A stretch of DNA of 45,548 nt from Candidatus Dojkabacteria bacterium. Its GTDB lineage: Bacteria > Patescibacteriota > Dojkabacteria > SC72 > JAHDCA01. The DNA lies in assembly GCA_027036675.1 (NCBI GenBank), contig JALWDW010000013.1:1-45548 (forward strand), in the 5' to 3' direction. Under the pieces are notes generated by a model. That model was not told where the DNA came from and made no database searches. It saw only the letters and a list, made by a program, of their open reading frames with translations. This document shows positions 38,941 to 45,548 of this stretch, piece after piece (the first letter of the stretch is position 1; every line of letters begins with the position of its first letter). Both the position numbers and the translations under genes were made by a program.

Positions 38941-38990
38941 CTGGGGGTGAAGTCGGGGTTCGACCCCAGACTTAAACCCCAGACTTGACA
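38941..38990 (+). repeat. Intergenic repeat copy with hairpin and internal direct repeat CCCCAGACTT
   Basis: CTGGGGGTGAAGTCGGGGTTC matches 4941-4963 with one indel. CCCCAGACTT at 38964-38973 and 38977-38986; AAGTCGGGGTT can pair with AACCCCAGACTT with a 1-nt bulge. Confidence 0.5.
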
Positions 38991-39411
38991 AGGGAACCTT
39001 ATCACCATGGGAATAACCACCAAGAAAATTTTGCGCTTAATATTATTTTAACCGAAATTTAATAACCAACTTACGTTGTCGTATAGGCATTTACGGATGC
39101 CCGTCGCTCTGGAGCGCGCATTCCGGTGGCTCTGCACGTTCCTTGCAACCATGGTGTTTATCGATACTCTGTAGCTGCAGTAGGTCGTACGATGTACCTA
39201 AACGTACGTACGGAGCGGGTTGACACGTTATCTGCCGTACCTCGAAGAGATGTCCCCAAGTAAGCGCCTTCTCCGTACCTGATGTGTAGTGTGAGCTGTA
39301 GTCACGCTGTATTTGTATATGTCGTATACGCTCTGTTTTGCATATTTGACCAAGCCGAATTCTGGCTCGCTAACTGTGTCACCACAGCGTTCCCACCCAA
39401 TCAGTGGGTTT

Positions 39412-39470
39412 GAAGGCCGGGTCCCAACCCCGACTTTGAACACCCCCGTGCCATGACACCGATCTTCCGT
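39412..39470 (-). repeat. Intergenic repeat copy (reverse orientation) next to GCCATGACACCGA, also found at 38804
   Basis: Reverse complement contains AAGTCGGGGTTGGGACCCGG. GCCATGACACCGA occurs at 39450-39462 and 38804-38816. Confidence 0.45.
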
Positions 39471-39699
39471 CCGCGTCCACGGTTGAGGGCAATACAGTGC
39501 GACTTCACGGCGATATGCCATGCACACGATACACAGTTATGTAGTGGATGGCTGCATACCGGAATTTCGGTCTCGCCCGCCACCCACAGACGTTACAAGA
39601 CCCTATGTACGGCACGTACGACGACGATGGTGCGAGAATCCGTATTCGATCCAGCGGGACACCGGAAGTCCAGGTCAAATACGGAAGCCCAAGCAGCTA

Positions 39700-41847
39700 T
39701 CAATGAATGACACAGACATGCTCCTCACACGATATACTTTTGCCTTCAAACGGCGCGGTATTCGGCAAAGGACCGCAATCTATATCCGCCTCGCATTTGA
39801 CCTTTCTATCCAGACCATCGATCGGTGAATTTACACCAACCCAATCCATACCGCACCAAACATAGTTATCAGTAAGATCATCCGGTGTATTGTCCGGCTT
39901 AAGCGAGCAATGTCGACCTATCTCATGCCCAAATAAATCTACACACGCTTGTCCTCTGCGATCCAGATTCACATGACCTTGCTCATCCAAACATGCTGGA
40001 GCCGTAGACCTACACGTCCCATTGAAACAATCAACTCCAAACGGGATACTGCCATCGCTATCACGACAATCATCAACGTTTGAACACGAGGAAGGTGGGT
40101 CCGGCTGAAACTTCGTACAGTCCGCGGAACAACTGTCACCATCAAAGTTATTACCATCATCGCAAGCTTCCCCTTGCTCAGTCCACCCGTTGCCACATAC
40201 CGGCAAAACATCCGGATCATCAGTATCCAACACCCTTATATAGCCGTTACAAAATAACTCAAAAGATGTATTAGACACTGATTTCATACCACAACCTAAA
40301 CGATCACCATCATTGTTCACACCGACCCCGCCTAATACCTCAATAGTCTTCTTGCCGAAAAACACTGTTGGATAATCATCCACCTCCAACGAATGAGGAA
40401 ACATATTACGGTCTTGCCCAGGTCCGGCGCGAAAATCATTGATGAAACGAATCTCAAGATCGCTCGGTTTGAGTTTATTCGTAAAATAGAAGTCGTACCT
40501 GTCTGGATACCTGGTCAAAATCGGTTGTTTGAAACTCTGTCCGCTCTTCGTATCCACGAGTTCCACCACTGGATACTTGGTTTCATCTTCCGGATTCAAA
40601 GCAGAGGAACCTCCGGCGTACAACGTCACATGTGTCCCGACAGGTTCGGGGCCGGTACCAACCAGGCGTTGACCAAACTCGGACATGTATCCATCCCAAT
40701 TCGCAACCGCCTCCCATACATTGTGCACAGGCTTGTTCTTCGTTCCCATATCATTCTTAAATCCCGGCAGACTATTCATCCACCAATTATAAAACCCAAG
40801 TTCATCACAACTCCAATCATCACACTTGACATTGGTTAATTCTATCTCTCCTTCGTATTTCCACTTGGGACATACTGATTGCACAACCCGGTCGGCATGT
40901 GCCCAGTAATCGTAATCATCGTCTTTACCTACAGACACCGGTGTATAGTGTACATTCCCGCATGCCAGATCATCATTTGTAAAATCAAAATCTGCATATA
41001 CCGGAGGAATCAATGATTTATAAATACCTTCATCCAGAAACTTCATCACGTTCTCCAACTGGTGCCCGTTATTATGAATACCCATAGCTGCAGGCGCTGT
41101 TATATTGTAGTTAAACAGCACATACGTTTTGTTGCATTGAGGCAAGTCATCGGTATGCCCGCTATTACTCACATCACCATATCCAGCCATGTTCCAAAAC
41201 TCTTCACTTTCCCGACCCATCGACATATTCGACTCGACCGGCACCCTGTCGGCATTGTGGTAACCCCACAACCAAATCTGATCCACACCTTGATTGTCTA
41301 CATAATCACAAATATGAAAGCGATTCAGAATTTGCACAAAATCTGGGAAATACGCTCCATTACCAACCGGAGCACCGGCCGGCAGATGCTCGTATATATT
41401 GTAGTATCGCACGATACGGTAATCCAGATACGGAGTTGAATCGCTACTGTACGGCGCTGCCGGGTACCTATGATAAGCGCTACCGTTTTCCAACCCTATT
41501 TCTATATCGGCAACACTTTGTAGCAGACGTTCACTCATTTCCGACCGGGGGATAGCATCCTGATCCGGGGTGAAAAATACGGAACGGTCTACGCAATCGT
41601 CTTCGACATCTTCACACGGAGGGATATATGCCAATACCAACACATTGACGGTCTGTTTGGCTTCGACAGGATCCGGCGCTTCGTAATCCATTTCCACAAC
41701 TGTTTGAAATTCTTCATGCGCGCTTGACTCTTCGTAACGTAAATTCCGCCGGTGATTCATCTGCCACAGTCCCGCGACACTGAGTGCGACCAAGACTGTT
41801 ACCCCCAACAATCCGAATACCACTCTACGGCGCTTGGCGATACGCAT
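39700..41847 (-). CDS. Large membrane-anchored extracytoplasmic protein with DUF4215 Cys-rich motif
   Basis: N-terminal TM VVFGLLGVTVLVALSVAGLW; CGNGWTEQGEACDDGNNFDGDSCSADC; several Cys pairs in the C-terminal part. Confidence 0.75.
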   Translation of the reverse strand: MRIAKRRRVVFGLLGVTVLVALSVAGLWQMNHRRNLRYEESSAHEEFQTVVEMDYEAPDPVEAKQTVNVLVLAYIPPCEDVEDDCVDRSVFFTPDQDAIPRSEMSERLLQSVADIEIGLENGSAYHRYPAAPYSSDSTPYLDYRIVRYYNIYEHLPAGAPVGNGAYFPDFVQILNRFHICDYVDNQGVDQIWLWGYHNADRVPVESNMSMGRESEEFWNMAGYGDVSNSGHTDDLPQCNKTYVLFNYNITAPAAMGIHNNGHQLENVMKFLDEGIYKSLIPPVYADFDFTNDDLACGNVHYTPVSVGKDDDYDYWAHADRVVQSVCPKWKYEGEIELTNVKCDDWSCDELGFYNWWMNSLPGFKNDMGTKNKPVHNVWEAVANWDGYMSEFGQRLVGTGPEPVGTHVTLYAGGSSALNPEDETKYPVVELVDTKSGQSFKQPILTRYPDRYDFYFTNKLKPSDLEIRFINDFRAGPGQDRNMFPHSLEVDDYPTVFFGKKTIEVLGGVGVNNDGDRLGCGMKSVSNTSFELFCNGYIRVLDTDDPDVLPVCGNGWTEQGEACDDGNNFDGDSCSADCTKFQPDPPSSCSNVDDCRDSDGSIPFGVDCFNGTCRSTAPACLDEQGHVNLDRRGQACVDLFGHEIGRHCSLKPDNTPDDLTDNYVWCGMDWVGVNSPIDGLDRKVKCEADIDCGPLPNTAPFEGKSISCEEHVCVIH

Positions 41848-41982
41848 TTTTGTTTGACAATAAGCTTAAATCCAAAACCTACAATTCAGATTACACTAGT
41901 GGGACCGCAGTGTCAATGTCGAAGCAGGGCATCTGACCCAGCTTCACCCCCGACCCGATGTATGCTACAATCCACCCACCAA

Positions 41983-42059
41983 GGGCCCGTAGTTCAGTTG
42001 GCTAGAACGCTTCGCTGGCAGCGAAGAGGTCGTGGGTTCGAGTCCCACCGGGTCCACCA
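41983..42059 (+). tRNA. tRNA-Ala(GGC) with encoded CCA
   Basis: GGGCCCG-TA-GTTC..GAAC-G-CTTCG-CTGGCAG-CGAAG-..-GTGGG-TTCGAGT-CCCAC-CGGGTCC-A-CCA; G3:U70 pair present. Confidence 0.96.
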
Positions 42060-42064
42060 TGATC

Positions 42065-43465
42065 TCACAGATCACGCACATGCCCCACCCCAACCTTTTT
42101 CGCAGATCTCCTGACACCTCCCCTATCGAAAATGGTTTTTGGCATGAAAACCTTCTTGTACCCCAACCTTACAGCTTCTTTGACGATCCGTACGGCACCC
42201 GGGAAGTTCTTTACGACACCGGTCAAACCAACCTCACCGATATACACGTTCTCCGCTGGCACCGGCTTATCCTCCACAGCAGACTTGATAGCCATACAGA
42301 TTGCCAGGTCCATACTCGGATCATCCACCACCAATCCGCCGGCGATATTTACAAAAATATCCTTGTCCCACAACCTCAACCCCCCTCGCTTCGTCAACAC
42401 TGCCGTCAACACCTCCAACCTCGACCTTTTGATACCTTGCGCCACCCTGCGTACATACGCCTCGCCGTCCTGTCGTTCCACCACCAAAGCTTGCACTTCC
42501 ACAAACACAACCCTCGACCCTTGTACTATCCCGCTCAACACAGTCCCGGCTTCATAGGCCCCGTCGCTCAGGAATACTTGCGACGGGTTAGCAACCTCTT
42601 GCAGGCCCTGCTGGCCCATCTCGAAAACCCCTATCTCACCAGTCGGACCGTATCTGTTCTTTGAACTCCGAAGTATTCGATAAAATCGATGTTGGTCACC
42701 TTCCAAATGGATGACGCAATCCACACTATGCTCCAGGATCTTCGGTCCGGCCAATACCCCCTCTTTGTTCACCTGCCCTACGATAAACATGGGGACACCA
42801 AATCTTTTGGCGTATTGCACAAGTTTCCCGCCGGCCGTACGCACCTGCGACAAACTCCCTGCCACACCGCGAGACTGCAAAGACAATGCCGTCTGGATCG
42901 AATCAATTATCACCAAATCCGGTTTCATATCATCGATCAGCTTCCCAACCTTCTCGACAACCTGTTCTGTTGAAATTTTTACACGCGCCGGCTGACTTTT
43001 GCCAAACAGCCTCTTAAACCGCGAAGCCACCTGGGATAGGGATTCCTCTCCCGATACATATAAGACATCTCCATCACGTCCGATATTACTGGCAAGTTGT
43101 GTCAACAATGTGGATTTACCGATCCCGGGCTCACCGCTGATCAATACCGCCTCACCTTGCACGATACCGCCACCTAATACTCGATTGAGTTCACCTATAC
43201 CGCTATCGATACGGTCATACCCGTCGGCAAAATCAGTATCGCGTCCACCGGCATCGGATACCATAAGTTCACTCAAGTTGACCGACTCGGCGGACTCCAC
43301 GACATTTTCACCAAGCAAATTCCCCTTCGTACCCACACCCTTGGACACAGATACCTTCGGATCGGCATCTTTCATCTCTTCGTAGGTCCCCCATTCACCA
43401 CAATTTGGGCAACGTCCGGACCATTGGAGGGCGTGATATTCACAATTGGTACAAATATATTGCAT
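42065..43465 (-). CDS. radA: DNA repair protein RadA (Sms)
   Basis: YICTNCEYHALQWSGRCPNCGEWGTYEE zinc finger; LISGEPGIGKSTLLTQLA; VSGEESLSQVASRFKRL; KNRYGPTGEIGVFEM (KNRFG motif); Lon-like C-terminal domain. Confidence 0.97.
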   Translation of the reverse strand: MQYICTNCEYHALQWSGRCPNCGEWGTYEEMKDADPKVSVSKGVGTKGNLLGENVVESAESVNLSELMVSDAGGRDTDFADGYDRIDSGIGELNRVLGGGIVQGEAVLISGEPGIGKSTLLTQLASNIGRDGDVLYVSGEESLSQVASRFKRLFGKSQPARVKISTEQVVEKVGKLIDDMKPDLVIIDSIQTALSLQSRGVAGSLSQVRTAGGKLVQYAKRFGVPMFIVGQVNKEGVLAGPKILEHSVDCVIHLEGDQHRFYRILRSSKNRYGPTGEIGVFEMGQQGLQEVANPSQVFLSDGAYEAGTVLSGIVQGSRVVFVEVQALVVERQDGEAYVRRVAQGIKRSRLEVLTAVLTKRGGLRLWDKDIFVNIAGGLVVDDPSMDLAICMAIKSAVEDKPVPAENVYIGEVGLTGVVKNFPGAVRIVKEAVRLGYKKVFMPKTIFDRGGVRRSAKKVGVGHVRDL

Positions 43466-43473
43466 AATACTCG

Positions 43474-43479
43474 AGTATA
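43474..43479 (-). promoter_or_regulatory. -10 box TATACT, 8 nt upstream of the radA ATG
   Basis: Minus strand reads TATACTcgagtattATG. Confidence 0.4.
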
Positions 43480-43492
43480 CCGCACAATACGG

Positions 43493-45547
43493 TTATTTGA
43501 TATACAAACCGCGGTCGTTGTCAGCGCTGAATTTGAGCACCAATTTGTCGTTCGCCTTCCTATGTTTCAAGATCTCTTGAGCTACGGCAGTCTCCAAGTT
43601 GTCTTGAAACACTCTGCGCAGAGGTCGCGCACCATACTCTTCACTGAAACCTTCCCGGACTATGTACTTGACGGCGTCCTTGTCCAGTTCGACCGATACG
43701 TCAAGATCGGCAATACGCTCATTGAATTCTTGCAACAAAACCGACACAATCTTTTTCGCATCCGTACTTGTCAACGCTTTGAATATCACGGTCGCATCGA
43801 TCCTGTTCAACAACTCCGGTCTCAACGTATCTTTCAGTTTATCCAGCAACTCCGTTTTCATCGTTTTGTAGGCATTTAAGATTTCGCGGTCCGATCTCTC
43901 TTGTCGTGGCGCACGTCCGCTAAATCCGAGGACTTTGTCCTGGCGGATCTCCTCAGCACCGATATTTGAAGTCAATATAACTACAGTATTTTTGAAGCTT
44001 ACCTTGCGTCCCCGACCGTCTGTCAGATGCCCGTCCTCCATGATTTGCAACAAAATATTCAATACATCCGGATGGGCTTTTTCGATTTCGTCAAAAAGTA
44101 TGATACTGTGCGGATTTCTGCGGACTTGTTCCGTCAGTTTCCCACCTTCTCGATATCCGACATACCCCGGTGGGGAGCCTATCAACTTCGATACACTGTG
44201 CGTCTCCATCAGCTCGCTCATATCGATCTGTATCAACCGTTCGTCCGAACCGAACAATGTGCGCGTCAGCACCTTTGCGAGTTCCGTCTTCCCCACTCCC
44301 GTCGGTCCCAAAAACAGCATTGAGGCCCACGGGCGGTTTGGCGACGAGATACCCGTACGCGCTCGGCGGATGGCGTTGGCCACCGTTTCCAGAGCTTCGT
44401 CCTGTCCTATCACATATTTCCCGAGTGTTTTCTCCAGATTCAAAAGCATCTTGTTTTCCGCTACATTCAATGTGGAGACGGGAATTCCGGTCCATTTGGA
44501 TACCACTTCTTCCAAGACCGATTTGCCCACTTTGTATTTGTTGCGGTTTTTGGCAAGACTACGATTCACTTGTATTTTATCAATCTCCAGCATCAATTCT
44601 TGCTCTCGCATCCTCCATCTGTGCGCGGTGTCAAAATCACCTTCCTTCAACGCCTCCTCTTTAGCCTGCACCGCCTTTTTCAACTCCTGGAGGATCGGCA
44701 TCACATCCTCAAAGGCCTCTTCCATCTCAATCCTCTTCGCAGCGGACGCCTCATCCAAAAGATCGATCGCTTTGTCGGGCAAATATCTGTTGCTTACATA
44801 TCGATCCGCAAGTTTCACCGCCACTTCGACCGTTTCCGCAGGTATATTGACGTTGTGGTGCTCCTCCAAGATAGGTTCTATCCGCTTGAGAATTTCGATC
44901 GATTCGTCGATCGACGGTTCACCCACCTGCACTGTCTGAAATCTGCGCGCCATCGCCTCGTCGTTTTCAAAATATGCGGTGTATTCAGATGTCGTAGTCG
45001 CTCCTATGACACGGAAATCGTCCCGCATCAACACTGGTTTCAAGATCGATGCTATATCCCCTCCGGCACCGGGCATTTGCGTGCCCATCACCAGGTGAAT
45101 CTCATCAATAAACAAGATCACATCGTCGGAACGTATAACCTCCGCGATTATCGCCATCACCTTCTCTTCTATATCTCCTCTCAACTTGCTACCCGCCGTG
45201 ATTGCGGGCAAGTCCAGAGACACTATGCGTGTTGCCAGAAGTGAAGCGGGTATGCTGTCCGTAGCAATCATTTGGGCCAGACCCTCGACCAAAGCGGTTT
45301 TACCGACCCCGGGTGGGCCGATGATTATGGGATTGTTTTTACGGCGCCGGGAGAGTATATTGATCAGTTGTTTCAATTCTTCAGTGCGTCCAACCAAAGG
45401 ATCCAATTTCCCTTCTTTCGCAAATTCCACCAAATCTTGCCCAAAAGTTTCCAAAGCGCTATCCGCACTGGACTCGGCCGCGATGTCTCCCGTCGGCGGT
45501 TTCGCCAACGTTCCCAACGGATATTTCGCCACTTCCGCCAACGCCTT
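43493..45547 (-). CDS. clpC: ClpC/ClpA-type AAA+ ATPase, N-terminus outside window
   Basis: LDPLVGRTEELKQLINILSRRRKNNPIIIGPPGVGKTALVEGLA...short UVR-like middle segment...LFLGPTGVGKTELAKVL...GSPPGYVGYREGGKLTEQVRRNPHSIILFDEIEKAHPDV. The listed first codon is TTG and the frame remains open to the window edge. Confidence 0.94.
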   Translation of the reverse strand, partial: KALAEVAKYPLGTLAKPPTGDIAAESSADSALETFGQDLVEFAKEGKLDPLVGRTEELKQLINILSRRRKNNPIIIGPPGVGKTALVEGLAQMIATDSIPASLLATRIVSLDLPAITAGSKLRGDIEEKVMAIIAEVIRSDDVILFIDEIHLVMGTQMPGAGGDIASILKPVLMRDDFRVIGATTTSEYTAYFENDEAMARRFQTVQVGEPSIDESIEILKRIEPILEEHHNVNIPAETVEVAVKLADRYVSNRYLPDKAIDLLDEASAAKRIEMEEAFEDVMPILQELKKAVQAKEEALKEGDFDTAHRWRMREQELMLEIDKIQVNRSLAKNRNKYKVGKSVLEEVVSKWTGIPVSTLNVAENKMLLNLEKTLGKYVIGQDEALETVANAIRRARTGISSPNRPWASMLFLGPTGVGKTELAKVLTRTLFGSDERLIQIDMSELMETHSVSKLIGSPPGYVGYREGGKLTEQVRRNPHSIILFDEIEKAHPDVLNILLQIMEDGHLTDGRGRKVSFKNTVVILTSNIGAEEIRQDKVLGFSGRAPRQERSDREILNAYKTMKTELLDKLKDTLRPELLNRIDATVIFKALTSTDAKKIVSVLLQEFNERIADLDVSVELDKDAVKYIVREGFSEEYGARPLRRVFQDNLETAVAQEILKHRKANDKLVLKFSADNDRGLYIK

Positions 45548-45548
45548 G

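Noticed and set aside
38941-38970. tmRNA-like 5' end (GGGGGTGAAGTCGGGGTTCGAC)
   Set aside because: Only superficially like GGGGCTGATTCTGGATTCGACGGG. No tag peptide reading frame, no matching 3' acceptor/T-arm, and the same motif recurs elsewhere as a repeat.
38643-39583. Several ORFs of 60-130 aa in the leuS to 715-aa gene gap
   Set aside because: Overlapping in multiple frames, with implausible composition and no recognisable motifs. The region reads better as non-coding with diverged repeats.
42032-42664. 210-aa plus-strand ORF starting MGSSPTGST
   Set aside because: It starts in the 3' end of tRNA-Ala and runs antisense through radA, which is well supported.

Overview
This looks like an ordinary bacterial chromosomal segment using genetic code 11, probably from a Patescibacteria/CPR-like organism. 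That placement is inferred from gene content and style; no search was run. Recognisable housekeeping genes are glyQS (3' part), mreB, uvrA, uppS, comEA, comEC plus a detached metallo-beta-lactamase (MBL) partner, a cyclophilin, leuS, radA and clpC (partial). There are five tRNAs: four Arg on the minus strand and one Ala on the plus strand. The accessory content worth attention is: (1) a ~10 kb block (15910-26079) of three very large, domain-less proteins on the minus strand that appear to be diverged paralogs; (2) a CphA-like ATP-grasp ligase with a truncated, P-loop-less Mur-like tail, next to a second ATP-grasp protein, a DUF1704/MATCAP-like metallopeptidase and mreB; (3) a recurrent extended -10 promoter placed 5-6 nt upstream of start codons, which predicts leaderless mRNAs and corrects several starts; (4) a tRNA-Arg trio including anticodon GCG, unusual for bacteria; (5) long intergenic regions that share diverged repeat sequence. 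No CRISPR array, transposase, phage gene or rRNA was seen. All similarities come from reading motifs by eye, not from database searches.
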